Shown in pieces: positions 25,691 through 34,843 of a stretch of 64,000 nt of DNA. The first letter of the stretch is position 1; each line of letters opens with the position of its first letter. Below the pieces are notes generated by a model. That model did no database searches. It was not told the origin of the DNA and worked only from the letters and a program-made list of their open reading frames with translations. Both the position numbers and the translations under genes were made by a program. The stretch is from CBDCPI01 sp965220245 (lineage in GTDB: Bacteria > Chloroflexota > Dehalococcoidia > Lucifugimonadales > UBA3495): the NCBI GenBank assembly GCA_965220245.1, contig CBDCPI010000014.1, positions 62,001-126,000 of the forward strand, in the 5' to 3' direction.

Positions 25691-26317
25691 ATGGAAGACG
25701 TGCTGGAAGTCTATCAGCGCCAGTATGCGGACAACGAAGTTCTGGTCTGCCTGGACGAGACCAGCAAACAGCAGGTGAAAGAGACGCGCCGGCCGCGTCC
25801 GACCCAGCCTGGGGCGCTGGGCTCCTACGATTACGAATACGAGCGCAACGGGGTGAGCAACCTGTTCATGTTGTTCGCTCCGCTGGAAGGGTGGCGCCGG
25901 GTGGAAGTGACGGACCGGCGCACCAAAGCCGATTGGGCCCGGGTGGTCAAGCAACTGGTGGACGAGGACTACCCGCACAAGGACCGTATTGTGCTGGTGA
26001 TGGACAACCTGAACACCCACCACCCGTCCTCGCTGTACGAGGAATTTGAACCTGCCGAAGCACGGCGCATCGCCGAACGGTTGGAGGTCCACTACACTCC
26101 CAAGCATGGCAGTTGGCTGGATATGGCCGAGATTGAAATCGGGGTGCTGGCCCGCCAATGCCTGGACCGCCGTATTCCCGATCAAAGCGCTCTGCGGCGG
26201 GAGGTGGGAGCGTGGCAGCAACGGCGCAACCGGGACGGCATACGAGTGGACTGGCGCTTTACCACCGAGGATGCGCGCATCAAACTGAAGTCCCTTTACC
26301 CATCAATCCAACACTGA
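25691..26317 (+). CDS. IS630 transposase, catalytic part (frame 2)
   Basis: 208 residues containing the DDE triad: Asp in VLVCLDETSKQQ, Asp in IVLVMDNLNTHHPSS, and Glu in HGSWLDMAEIEIGVLA. The frame is open upstream of the first ATG to the A7 run, so the natural product is a fusion with the N-terminal part. All catalytic residues are intact, so the element may still be active if frameshifting occurs. Confidence 0.88.
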   Translation: MEDVLEVYQRQYADNEVLVCLDETSKQQVKETRRPRPTQPGALGSYDYEYERNGVSNLFMLFAPLEGWRRVEVTDRRTKADWARVVKQLVDEDYPHKDRIVLVMDNLNTHHPSSLYEEFEPAEARRIAERLEVHYTPKHGSWLDMAEIEIGVLARQCLDRRIPDQSALRREVGAWQQRRNRDGIRVDWRFTTEDARIKLKSLYPSIQH

Positions 26318-26477
26318 TGGACCACTAGTCATGGCTAAGTTTCCCCCAAGGAACGGATTCTAGGTTTAGAGTAGCACCGAATCCTGCCCTTCACTACCGC
26401 GCCGGGTGCCCAGACGGAGTCTGGAGTTGACCTTCTTCCTGCGGCCCTGACTTGGCCCGGACTGCCTTTAGACCCCG

Positions 26478-26486
26478 TGCTATAAT
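26478..26486 (+). promoter_or_regulatory. Extended -10 promoter of the CoA-transferase gene
   Basis: TGCTATAAT (TGn plus a consensus -10), 52 bases before the ATG at 26538. No good -35 box lies at normal spacing. The same TGCTATAAT string is used at 54911 and, inverted, at 38710. Confidence 0.5.
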
Positions 26487-26537
26487 GCCCAATGGTATCG
26501 CTGGAAGCCCGAATTTGTGACCGCCAGAGAGGTAAAT

Positions 26538-27758
26538 ATGGCCTCAGCCCTGGAAAACATCAAAGTCATCGACCTGACTCGCACCCTTGCGGGACCTTTC
26601 TGCACCATGCTCCTCGGCGACATGGGCGCCGACGTAACCAAAATCGAAGAGCCGGAAAGAGGTGATGAGACCCGGGGCTGGACCCCTTTCTGGAACGATG
26701 TAAGCACCCAATTCCTGTCTTTTAACCGCAATAAACGCAGCCTGTCCATCAACCTGAAGGAGAAAGAGGGGGTCGACATCGTTCTTTCTCTGGCGGCCAA
26801 GGCCGATGTGATGGTGGAAAGCTTCCGCGCCGGGGCCTTGGAACGCATGGGTTTGGGCTACGAGGCGGTGAGCCGTCTCAATCCGGGGATCGTGTATTGC
26901 AGTGTGTCCGGCTATGGGCGCACCGGGCCGATGGCGGAGATGCCGGGATACGACCTGATTATCCAAGCCTATAGTGGGCTGATGCACCTGACCGGAGAGC
27001 CCGACGGTCTGCCTCTGCGGGTAGGCTTCTCCTTGGTGGACCTCTTCACCGGCATGATGACCTACGGCTCCATCCTTACCGCCCTGCGGCACCGCGACAA
27101 CACCGGGGAAGGTCAGTGGATCGACTCTTCCCTCTTGGACGGTCAGGTTGCCGCCATGAGCTACCATGCCACCGGTTACCTGGCCAGCGGCCGGGAGCCG
27201 CACCGCATGGGTTCCGGCCATCCCAGCATCGTCCCTTATCAAAGCTTCCCTTCTACGGACGGCTTCTTTATCCTTGGATGCGCCAACCAGGGACTATGGG
27301 AACGCATGTGCCATGCCATCGGCCGCCCCGAGTTTCTGGACGATCCGCGCTTTGCTTCCAATACCACCCGAGTGGAGCATCGGGCCGAGTGCGTGGAGTT
27401 ATTGGCGGAGATATTCCGGACCGAGTCCACCGCCTACTGGGTCAAGCTGATAACCGGAGCGGGAGTCCCCTGCGGACCCATCAACCGGGTCTCCCAGGTG
27501 GTCAACGATCCGCAAGTCCTAGCCCGCGACATGGTGATCGACATGCCCCATCCCGAAGTGCCCGACCTGAGAGTGCCGGGACCTCCCTTGAAGCTCACTG
27601 GGTCGCCGCCCACGGTGCGGCGGCATCCGCCTTTGCTGGGGCAACACAACGAGGAGATTCTAACCGATGAGGGGTACAGCCCCGAGCAGATTTCCGGTCT
27701 ACTGGAGAAAGGTGTTATTGGCCGAGTAAGCAGCGGGGCGCCGGCTTCCAGCCACTAG
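26538..27758 (+). CDS. CaiB/BaiF family CoA-transferase
   Basis: Class III CoA-transferase moving CoA between carboxylic acids. 406 residues from the ATG at 26538, which has AGAGAGG upstream; the frame is also open from a GTG at 26517. The family signature is clear: VIDLTRTLAGPFCTMLLGDMGADVTKIE at the N-terminus, the active-site aspartate D139 in MPGYDLIIQAYSGLM, and GEGQWIDSSLLDG. The substrate is unknown; homologues activate formate/oxalate, carnitine, bile acids or aromatic acids. It is likely part of organic-acid catabolism together with the many other degradative genes here. Confidence 0.95.
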   Translation: MASALENIKVIDLTRTLAGPFCTMLLGDMGADVTKIEEPERGDETRGWTPFWNDVSTQFLSFNRNKRSLSINLKEKEGVDIVLSLAAKADVMVESFRAGALERMGLGYEAVSRLNPGIVYCSVSGYGRTGPMAEMPGYDLIIQAYSGLMHLTGEPDGLPLRVGFSLVDLFTGMMTYGSILTALRHRDNTGEGQWIDSSLLDGQVAAMSYHATGYLASGREPHRMGSGHPSIVPYQSFPSTDGFFILGCANQGLWERMCHAIGRPEFLDDPRFASNTTRVEHRAECVELLAEIFRTESTAYWVKLITGAGVPCGPINRVSQVVNDPQVLARDMVIDMPHPEVPDLRVPGPPLKLTGSPPTVRRHPPLLGQHNEEILTDEGYSPEQISGLLEKGVIGRVSSGAPASSH

Positions 27759-27802
27759 GGGAAAGCCCCAATCGTCTTTGCCACACCGTCAAGGAGACCG
27801 GA

Positions 27803-28528
27803 TTGCCGGATAAAGAGAAAATAAGACTGGTCCACACCTCGGACATCCATCTCGGGGATGAGGCCGGACATCCGGCGGCGAAGGATGCTCTCCAAGCGTT
27901 GGTGGGGTCCGTTCCCGGCCTGCAAGGAGATATGCTGCTCTTGGTGGGAGACATCTTCGACAACGGTAGGGTCGGCGACGACGTGGTCGAGTTTTTCCTG
28001 GACCAAATAGGACGGCTCTCTGTGCCCACGGTGCTGCTTCCCGGGAACCACGACTTGTACAGTGACGACTCTATTTACCTGCGCCAGTCCTTTGATCGTA
28101 GCCCCGACAACCTTTTCTTCGTGACCAGCACTGGGGGACAGACGCTCTCCTTCCCCGAACTTACCCTGGATGTTTGGGGAAGGGCGATGCAGCTTCATAC
28201 GCCGCAGTTCCGACCCCTAGAAGGTATGCCCCCAGCCGCCAATGGCCGTTGGCTGGTGGCGCTGGCCCACGGCCATTTTCACTACGACGATGACCGGGAC
28301 CAACGGTCGTCTCCCATATACCCGGGTGAGGTTGCCAACGCCACCTGCGATTACTTGGCGTTGGGGCATTGGGACCGCCACGTGGAAGTGTCCCAAGGGC
28401 GAGTTAAGGCGGTCTACTCCGGCACTCCATTGGGCCCTTCCCGCCAGAATCCTCTGGGAGAGGTAACTGTGGCAGAGTTAGACCCCTTGACCGGGGTGAC
28501 GCTGAGCCGGGCCACTCTAAGCGGCTGA
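27803..28528 (+). CDS. SbcD/Mre11-like metallophosphoesterase
   Basis: Calcineurin-type phosphoesterase of 241 residues with all metal motifs: HTSDIHLGD, LLVGDIFDN, LLPGNHDLY, ALAHGHFHYD and LALGHWDRH. The layout is that of SbcD/YhaO nucleases, but it lacks the roughly 150-residue C-terminal part of SbcD. The start is TTG at 27803 with AAGGAG upstream. It may be the nuclease partner of the SbcC-like ATPase at 5588, although the genes are not adjacent. Alternatively it is a separate phosphodiesterase. Confidence 0.88.
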   Translation: MPDKEKIRLVHTSDIHLGDEAGHPAAKDALQALVGSVPGLQGDMLLLVGDIFDNGRVGDDVVEFFLDQIGRLSVPTVLLPGNHDLYSDDSIYLRQSFDRSPDNLFFVTSTGGQTLSFPELTLDVWGRAMQLHTPQFRPLEGMPPAANGRWLVALAHGHFHYDDDRDQRSSPIYPGEVANATCDYLALGHWDRHVEVSQGRVKAVYSGTPLGPSRQNPLGEVTVAELDPLTGVTLSRATLSG

Positions 28529-28619
28529 ATGCTGGGAGAGCCGCACTGGTCCGCTCGGGGTAAGCGGCTATCCTCTTTCTGTTTAACATCTGATATACGA
28601 CAACCGGTAGGCACCGAAA

Positions 28620-29495
28620 ATGAAACGACTGGGCCGGGAGCACCACATCTACGTACTGGAACCGGAGTTGGTCCCCGCAATTACCATTGAGTCCGGCGAG
28701 GACCTGATGGTGGAAACCTGGGATGCATTCTTGGGGGAGCGAGACCCGGAGACGATCGAGGCCACTACGTTGAAAGGGCCGGCCTCCGGGCCGATTGCGG
28801 TCAACGGGGCCGAGCCCGGGGACGCGCTAAAAATAGAGTTCGTTAGCATCACGCCAAAGGATACCGCAGCCCATATGGTGATGCCGGGACGAGGATTTCT
28901 GTCCGAAGAGTTCACTGAGGCCTACCCAACTCTGGTCGATATTGACTCGGGAAACGCCGTTTTGCCCAGCGGAGTCCGGATACCCTTGATGCCGTCTATG
29001 GGCTTGGTGGCAACCGCGCCAACCTACCGGCAGCTAACTGCCAGTGATTCCGGGCCCTACGGTGGAGATATAGACCTGAAAGAGTTGATAGCGGGAAGCA
29101 CTCTTTATCTCCCGGTGTTCGTTCCCGGCGGGATGCTGGTCCTTGGGGACTGCCACGCGGTAGTGGGCGATGGCGCTGTTGCGGGGACCGGAGCCGAGTG
29201 TTCTGCTGATACCCACCTTCGGGTTACGGTGGAAAAGGGGATGGGAATAACCGGGCCCAGGGCCATGACCCCCGATTACTTCGTGGTGCTATCCCACGGA
29301 GACGAGCTGGGGCCTGCCATGAGACAAGCGGTGCGCGACATGGTGGACTTTTTAGTCTTGGAAAAGGGGATTGAGCCCTATGACGCTTATACGCTGCTGA
29401 GCCTCGCTGGCGACATCCGGGTTTCTAGGACTTTTCGCCCGATCAGCCCGGTAAAGATGATGCTATCCAGAAGAGTCTTGGAGCAATTGGGCTAG
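28620..29495 (+). CDS. Acetamidase/formamidase family protein
   Basis: FmdA/AmdA-type amidohydrolase, 291 residues, releasing ammonia from formamide or acetamide-like substrates. Family landmarks are GPIAVNGAEPGDALKIEF, the stretch around PGRGFL, and VPGGMLVLGDCHAVVGDGAVAGTGAECSAD with its Asp/His metal-binding residues. The protein is cytosolic. It sits alone behind the phosphoesterase gene with 91 bases between. Confidence 0.92.
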   Translation: MKRLGREHHIYVLEPELVPAITIESGEDLMVETWDAFLGERDPETIEATTLKGPASGPIAVNGAEPGDALKIEFVSITPKDTAAHMVMPGRGFLSEEFTEAYPTLVDIDSGNAVLPSGVRIPLMPSMGLVATAPTYRQLTASDSGPYGGDIDLKELIAGSTLYLPVFVPGGMLVLGDCHAVVGDGAVAGTGAECSADTHLRVTVEKGMGITGPRAMTPDYFVVLSHGDELGPAMRQAVRDMVDFLVLEKGIEPYDAYTLLSLAGDIRVSRTFRPISPVKMMLSRRVLEQLG

Positions 29496-29717
29496 GCAGT
29501 TGCTTCAGGGTCTGCTGCCCGGCAACACTCCTTTGCTACAGTCACAAGGTCCGGCGCCGACTGCGCACAAGGGAAGGGCATTTTTTAACACTCTGAGTGA
29601 TGCCACGAGTCATGCCGCCCCGTTGCCGAGCCAATGCCGACAGGGTGAAAGGGCAGGCGGTCCGGGCCTGGACCGAGGTCCCTAGCGAGTCGCCGACAGC
29701 CCGCCTCGCGCGACCGG

Positions 29718-29957
29718 CTACTGAGTCAGAGGCATTCGAGCCAGCATATCGCGTATCCCTTCCATCAAGCCCTCAAGCCGTGCCTGTCGCTGTTCCAACG
29801 CGGCAAACCGCTCTTCGAACGAAGTAAACCGCTGCTCCATTGCGCTAAGCCGTAACTCGATGGAGTCGAACCGTTTGTTCGTTGTTTGGAACATGGCTAA
29901 CATTAAGCCGCCCAGCGCTATCCCAACGGCAATGATGGCAATTACATCCGGCGTCAT
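29718..29957 (-). CDS. Small membrane-anchored coiled-coil protein, paralogue 1
   Basis: Starting at MTPDVIAII (29957) it has 79 residues: one N-terminal transmembrane helix (IIAVGIALGGLMLAMFQ), then a coiled coil of heptads (RFDSIELRLSAMEQRFTSFEERFAALEQRQARLEGLMEGIRDML). The frame is open 22 residues further upstream to 30023. The near-identical gene at 30131 is a tandem duplicate. The family is a generic membrane-plus-coiled-coil type with no known function. Confidence 0.6.
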   Translation of the reverse strand: MTPDVIAIIAVGIALGGLMLAMFQTTNKRFDSIELRLSAMEQRFTSFEERFAALEQRQARLEGLMEGIRDMLARMPLTQ

Positions 29958-30130
29958 GCTGCTTACTCTATACACTGGGGGGTCTTGGTGCAAGTTCAAC
30001 CCGTCTTGCCGTGGCCGCGGCAACCAGCAGCAGAATTAACATCTCCGGCAATACGACGGCGCTGTGCCGTGGAGGTTGTCCGCCCCTACCCCAGTCGCTG
30101 GGCCACCGGCAGTCCGCACCCCGGGACCGG

Positions 30131-30457
30131 CTACTGAGTCAGGGGCATTCGGGCCAGCATATCGCGTATCCCTTCCATCAAGCCCTCAAGCCGCGCCTGC
30201 CGCTGTTCCAAGGCCGCAAACCGCTCTTCGAAGGAAGTAAATCGCTGCTCCATCCGCTGTTCCAAGGCCGCAAACCGCTCTTCGAAGGAAGTAAATCGCT
30301 GTTCCGTCCGCTGCTCCATTGCGTTAAGCCGTAGCTCAATGGAGTCGAACCGTTTGTTCGTCGTTTGGAACATAACCACCATTAAGCCGCCCAGCGCTAC
30401 CATTAAGCCTCCCAGCGCTATCCCAACGGTGATTATGGCGATTACATCCGGCGTCAT
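30131..30457 (-). CDS. Small membrane-anchored coiled-coil protein, paralogue 2 with expanded repeats
   Basis: 108 residues from MTPDVIAII at 30457 (frame open to 30538). Same design as the neighbour at 29718, but with two internal duplications: ALGGLM occurs twice in the membrane helix and EQRFTSFEERFAALEQR occurs twice in the coil. The C-terminal 30 residues are identical in both proteins. The DNA similarity extends outside the coding part, showing a recent segmental duplication of about 400 bp. Confidence 0.6.
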   Translation of the reverse strand: MTPDVIAIITVGIALGGLMVALGGLMVVMFQTTNKRFDSIELRLNAMEQRTEQRFTSFEERFAALEQRMEQRFTSFEERFAALEQRQARLEGLMEGIRDMLARMPLTQ

Positions 30458-30580
30458 ACTGCTTACTCTATACACCAGGGGGCCTTGGCGCAAGTTCAGC
30501 CCATCGTCCCGTTGCAGAGTGTACATTCGCCCGACCAAGATGGTGAAAGGGTGACGGTCCGGGCCTGTGGGCCAAGGCCC

Positions 30581-31927
30581 CTAACGGGACTCCGCCAAGG
30601 GCTGTGCGGAATAACCTCCCCTGCCGAGAATGTTCCTGGCGGTCTTCCTAAAACCTCCGAACCAGAGGGCTACCAGAAGCGAGAGCCCGGCGGCGCAACT
30701 TATGGCTACCGCCCATCCCAGTTCCGTGGCAACAATCGCCAAGGGAAGCGCGCCAAGGTAGTGGAACCCCGGCGTTAGGTGCAGCGCCCCCATTACCCGG
30801 CCGCGCAATTCTCTGGGGGTCTCGAGTTGAAGGATTGTAGTCGCCAACGGCCACACGGTGCCCAAGCTTACTATCCCCACCACCACGAAGAGTCCCCAAG
30901 ATACCCAAAACCAGGTAGACCAGGAAAACAAAGTTAGAAAGACACAAAACAGGACTATGCAGGCCAAGAGCCAGCGGTACATACGGGGGCCGCCTAATAA
31001 GGTCACGACCAAAGCGCCGATTAAGGAGCCCACACCCGAGGCCAACATCAACATTCCTACGTCGGCGGCGCCGCTGTTTAGCGTCTCTTTGGCAAAGGCC
31101 GGAATTACTTGCAAGTGGGCCATGCCAAAACCGCCGAAAGCGCAGGTAATGATCAAAACGGTGGCTACAACCGGAGTAGCCCGGATGTACTCCATGCCTT
31201 CCTTGATATTTTGTAAGACCGGCTGAGACTCCTTAACGACCTGGCGCTGGGCGGGCCCGATTTGGGATAGGAACCCAATGCTAATCAAGTAGCAGGCGGC
31301 GTTGAAGAACAGGGCGGAGCCTATACCCCACAGCTCAATCACTCCTCCGATGAGGGCCGGGCCAGCGATCCTCCCAGCGTGGACGGCAGCGTTGACCAAG
31401 CCCACGGCGTCGAGTAGCGATCGTTCTTCCACCAAGTCGGCGACTAGGGCCACCCGGGCCGGCATATTGAGGGCTTGGACTATGCCTAGCACAGTGGCCG
31501 CGGCGTAGATATGCCAGATGGAAACGAGCTCGGTAGCAGTGGAGAAGCCTAGTATCAGCACCAAGCCGCCAACAGCGGCTTGAGTAACCATGAGCAGCCA
31601 TTTCCGGTCTACCCGGTCGGCGATGACCCCACCGAAGAGCATCAAGCACACGTTGGGGATGCCGTAAAGAAACACCACCAGCCCAAGTTGGGTAGAGGAG
31701 CCAGTGACTTCCAGGACCAACCACCCAAGGACCAGGAACTGCATACCTTGGGCTAGTGACTGCACCGAGGTGCCAGCCCAATACCAACCGAAATCGCTTT
31801 GGCCCCAGAGCCCGCTTACCCGGCTCGCATACAACGATCCGCGCAGATATTGGCGGACGCTGGTCAGGCCGGCAACGGCCACTAGGAAAGCGCCCAAGCT
31901 CAGGATGAAGAGTCCGGTGAGGGTCAT
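30581..31927 (-). CDS. MFS transporter (EntS/MFS_3-like exporter)
   Basis: 448 residues with about twelve membrane helices. The MFS loop 2-3 motif is seen as GGVIADRVDRKWLL. The layout (long first loop WGQSDFGWYWAGTSVQSLAQGMQFLVLGWLVLEVTGSS) matches the MFS_3 group of putative exporters related to EntS. It is the last gene of a likely operon with cyclase, dienelactone hydrolase and LLM oxidoreductase, so it may carry the substrate or product of that pathway. Forty bases separate it from the upstream gene. Confidence 0.9.
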   Translation of the reverse strand: MTLTGLFILSLGAFLVAVAGLTSVRQYLRGSLYASRVSGLWGQSDFGWYWAGTSVQSLAQGMQFLVLGWLVLEVTGSSTQLGLVVFLYGIPNVCLMLFGGVIADRVDRKWLLMVTQAAVGGLVLILGFSTATELVSIWHIYAAATVLGIVQALNMPARVALVADLVEERSLLDAVGLVNAAVHAGRIAGPALIGGVIELWGIGSALFFNAACYLISIGFLSQIGPAQRQVVKESQPVLQNIKEGMEYIRATPVVATVLIITCAFGGFGMAHLQVIPAFAKETLNSGAADVGMLMLASGVGSLIGALVVTLLGGPRMYRWLLACIVLFCVFLTLFSWSTWFWVSWGLFVVVGIVSLGTVWPLATTILQLETPRELRGRVMGALHLTPGFHYLGALPLAIVATELGWAVAISCAAGLSLLVALWFGGFRKTARNILGRGGYSAQPLAESR

Positions 31928-31967
31928 TACCGGGTTGCTCTAATTGCAGAGGAGAGCCGGGTATTAT

Positions 31968-33008
31968 TCAATGGGGGTTGAACTTGGGCAGGACCTTCTC
32001 ACCAAAAAGGAGCATCGACCTTTCTACCTGGGCCGGCGGAATTTCGCCCACGTTGAAGTTCAGCAGCAGGTTACGCACCCCGGCCTCTTTAAGCTCAGAG
32101 ACCCCGTCGGCAACGGTTTCGGGAGTGCCAGCCAAAAAAGCGATGTCGACTACTTCGCCGGGAGGAGGCGGTTGGTCCGGGGGCCGGGGAGGAACACCAC
32201 CGGGGTTGTATTTGATGCGGGCGTCCAGCAGATGATGCCGGTACTGTTGCAGGGCTGCCGTAGCTACCACTTGAGCTTCTTGGTCGCTATCAGCCACGTA
32301 GACAGCCCGCTGGGCCCAACTTTGGTCGAGTGCTTGTTGTACAGCCTCTTCGGTGAATCCCGCCGCCGCCATGGTGTCATGGAACAGTTGAAACCGGTGA
32401 CGCAGAGTTTCTACCGTTTGAATGCCAATAAGCACCGGGCGGCCCAGCTTGGACATCTCCGCAACCGAGTCTTCCGATATGCAAGCCCGCACCAACGGCG
32501 GGTGTGGTTTCTGGTAGGGGCGCGGCCGTAGAGCCGGGAAAGTGGCCTGCCAATATTGCCCATTGTGCTCCACATCGTCCCCGGTCCAGGCCTTGATCAG
32601 CAACTCTTCGGCTTCGGGAAGCATCTTTCTTCCCTCTTCCAGAGTGGTGCCGAAGCCCAAGTACTCATACTCATTGTAGGCGGAACCCCGGCCGGTGCCG
32701 ACGATTAGGCGTCCCTTGCTGAGATGGTCCAACAGGGCCGTTTGCACCGCAAGGCGCACCGGATGATGAAGGGCCAATTCCACCACCGCGAAACCGATGC
32801 GGACCCGCCGGGTCCGGGAGGCAACCGCCGCTCCGAAAACCACCGGGTCGGCATAGGCGACCGCGCCGTCGAAATGGTGCTCGGTGAGCCAAACTGCATC
32901 AAGGCCGATTTCCTCGGCCAGTTCGACTTCCCTGAGGGTGTTTTCGATTACTTGGTGGTCGGCCTCCGGGTCGCTGCTGATCGAAAATACAAAGCTGCCA
33001 AACCTCAT
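31968..33008 (-). CDS. LLM-class (luciferase-like) flavin-dependent oxidoreductase 1
   Basis: 346-residue TIM-barrel monooxygenase using FMNH2 or F420. Typical stretches are AEEIGLDAVWLTEHHF, ASRTRRVRIGFAVVELALHHPVRLA, LDHLSKGRLIVGTGRGSAYNEYEYLGF and a C-terminal GTPETVADGVSELKEAG. The ATG shares one base with the stop of the dienelactone hydrolase gene (TAATG), so the two are translationally coupled. Such enzymes open rings or remove side chains from recalcitrant compounds. The substrate is unknown. Confidence 0.93.
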   Translation of the reverse strand: MRFGSFVFSISSDPEADHQVIENTLREVELAEEIGLDAVWLTEHHFDGAVAYADPVVFGAAVASRTRRVRIGFAVVELALHHPVRLAVQTALLDHLSKGRLIVGTGRGSAYNEYEYLGFGTTLEEGRKMLPEAEELLIKAWTGDDVEHNGQYWQATFPALRPRPYQKPHPPLVRACISEDSVAEMSKLGRPVLIGIQTVETLRHRFQLFHDTMAAAGFTEEAVQQALDQSWAQRAVYVADSDQEAQVVATAALQQYRHHLLDARIKYNPGGVPPRPPDQPPPPGEVVDIAFLAGTPETVADGVSELKEAGVRNLLLNFNVGEIPPAQVERSMLLFGEKVLPKFNPH

Positions 33009-33730
33009 TACGCTACTCTAGAGCCTTTGAGGTGGTTGGCGAAGAATTCCAGAGTCCGGGGCCAGGATGTATCCGAGGCCTCCTTCTGGAAGCGGGCCCC
33101 AGTGTAGTCCATGAAGGCGTGGTCGGCTCCGGGATAGGTGTAGAACTGGTGGGCCTTGCCCAAGCGGGTCAGTTCCTCATCGAACTTTCGCATGTCGGCT
33201 TGAGACGGGTTTTCGTCAACCTCCCCGAAGTGAAACAGGATAGGGCAGTTGATGCCGTCGGCTAGCTCGAAGGGGGTCTTACTGGCCTGCCCCCAGATCA
33301 CCATAAGATTGCCGCCGTAGTAAGGAACGGCCGCCCGAATATGGGGATTGGTGGCGGCTCCCAACCACGTAACCCGCCCGCCCATGCAAAAGCCAGTGAT
33401 TCCGATGCTATCGCCCTCAACTGAGGGGTGGCCGCGCAGATAATCTACCGTGGCATTGATGTCGGCTACGATGTCGGCATCGCTCATGTGCTGGATCCTT
33501 CCGGTGCGGTTGGCCAACATCTCTTCGGTAAACCGGTGAAACAGGTTGGGAGCGGCGGCGGCATAACCTTCCCCCGCTAAGCGGTCGGCGATGTCCCGAA
33601 TAAACTGGTCTACGCCGCCGCCGTGTTGGCTGACTACCACGGCGGGAAACGGTCCGTCACCGTCGGGCAGGCTGACGTAGATGTCCATGTCCTGTCCGGA
33701 AACGCTGGTGGATACCCAACTTGACGCCAT
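33008..33730 (-). CDS. Dienelactone hydrolase family protein
   Basis: Alpha/beta hydrolase of 240 residues with the cysteine nucleophile in ITGFCMGGRV. The Asp lies in FGEVDENPSQADM and the His in YPGADHAFMD, the triad of carboxymethylenebutenolidase-type enzymes. It overlaps the downstream LLM gene by one base. Together with the cyclase upstream it suggests a ring-cleavage or lactone-opening route. Confidence 0.93.
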   Translation of the reverse strand: MASSWVSTSVSGQDMDIYVSLPDGDGPFPAVVVSQHGGGVDQFIRDIADRLAGEGYAAAAPNLFHRFTEEMLANRTGRIQHMSDADIVADINATVDYLRGHPSVEGDSIGITGFCMGGRVTWLGAATNPHIRAAVPYYGGNLMVIWGQASKTPFELADGINCPILFHFGEVDENPSQADMRKFDEELTRLGKAHQFYTYPGADHAFMDYTGARFQKEASDTSWPRTLEFFANHLKGSRVA

Positions 33731-33811
33731 GTCATTTCCCTCCCTAAGCGGGTTTTTGAGAGACGTGGGCTAAGGCGCCGCCACGGCTAATAGTCGTCAA
33801 GAGCCGTAATG

Positions 33812-34741
33812 TTAAAATACCGCCAACGGGTTTACTGGAGAGCCAGTAGCGTTCTTAAAGCGTAGTGGCGCCACGGTGAACATGAACTCCCAGCGGTTCA
33901 GCCGGTGGCACACTTGGACCAACTCCTCGAAGTTGGCAGCGTCGATGAGCCAAAGACCCATGGCCACGATCCCCACCCGGTGAATGGGCAGGCCAAGGTT
34001 AGGGTAGCCGCTGGGCTCGGCATCCTGGGAAGCGTCGGCGGCGATGATGGAGATGCCCCGGCGATGCAGCCAAGGCAGGGTTTCGGCGTGCAACCCGGGC
34101 CGTCCGGCCTCGGGGGCTCCCAGTTCGTTCCGGCGCTTGTACCAGCCCAGGCGTAACAAAAGCGCGTCGCCCTCCTCCAAGTGGACCCCTTGGGCCTCCT
34201 CGGCGGCCTCCAAGTCTTCGGTGAACACTCCTTCGCCAGCCTCCAGCCAGTCCTTGCCTTTGACCGCAGTAATGTCCAACAGGACCCCTCGGGTAACCAC
34301 GCCGTTTTGCACTTTATCAATGTCTCCCGCGGTGGCCTTATTATCAGCGGTGACCAGCGACGCCGACTTGCCGTTGTACATCTTGCCGTCCCAGAACTGA
34401 TGGCACAGCGAGTCCAAGTGGGTGACCGTCAACCCGTGAAAAGAGAGGCCGATGAAATCGGAGGACCCTCCCGGACCACTGCTGGGGGCGGACTCTCCAG
34501 TCCTCAGCATGTAGTGGAGCGGGGGGATGGAAGTAACGTCCGCCGCGATCTCCGGGACAATCAGACGGGAGCAGGTAACGCTGATCCCCTCGCGGACCAA
34601 CGACCCCGCTTGAGCCCGTTTCTGCGGGGTGATGAGATTCAGCGTGCCCAGTTCGTCGTCATCACCCCAGCGGCCCCAATTGCTCAAAGAGGTCATGTAG
34701 CCGAGAACCTGCTCTTCGGTGGGAACTTGACTCGTTGCCAT
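33812..34741 (-). CDS. Cyclase family protein (kynurenine formamidase-like)
   Basis: Metal-dependent hydrolase of the cyclase superfamily (PF04199), 309 residues. The metal motif appears as GLTVTHLDSLCHQFWDG (family H-x-G-T-H-x-D-x-P-x-H, here partly changed, with Leu-Asp-Ser-Leu-Cys-His). ADNKATAGDIDKVQNGVVTRGVLLDI and WLHRRGISIIAADASQDAEPS are typical. It is the first gene of the likely four-gene catabolic operon running down to the MFS gene. Confidence 0.9.
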   Translation of the reverse strand: MATSQVPTEEQVLGYMTSLSNWGRWGDDDELGTLNLITPQKRAQAGSLVREGISVTCSRLIVPEIAADVTSIPPLHYMLRTGESAPSSGPGGSSDFIGLSFHGLTVTHLDSLCHQFWDGKMYNGKSASLVTADNKATAGDIDKVQNGVVTRGVLLDITAVKGKDWLEAGEGVFTEDLEAAEEAQGVHLEEGDALLLRLGWYKRRNELGAPEAGRPGLHAETLPWLHRRGISIIAADASQDAEPSGYPNLGLPIHRVGIVAMGLWLIDAANFEELVQVCHRLNRWEFMFTVAPLRFKNATGSPVNPLAVF

Positions 34742-34843
34742 ATATTCCTCCCTAAAACGTATGCTGAGATTCGCCTCAGAGGGCTGATTTGGCTAAAGAT
34801 GCTCTGGCTCCACCAGGGAAATCAACCGAGTTAGCGGCGGCCA

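Larger units (their letters stand above)
25094..26325 (+). mobile_element. IS630-family insertion sequence (about 1.23 kb)
   Basis: Imperfect inverted ends (GTAGTCCAACATC on the left, GTGGTCCATCAGTG read inward from the right) enclose a two-frame transposase. The element sits in a CTAG target with TA duplicated (25092-25093 and 26326-26327), the known preference of IS630. It separates ribokinase from the CoA-transferase gene. Confidence 0.85.
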
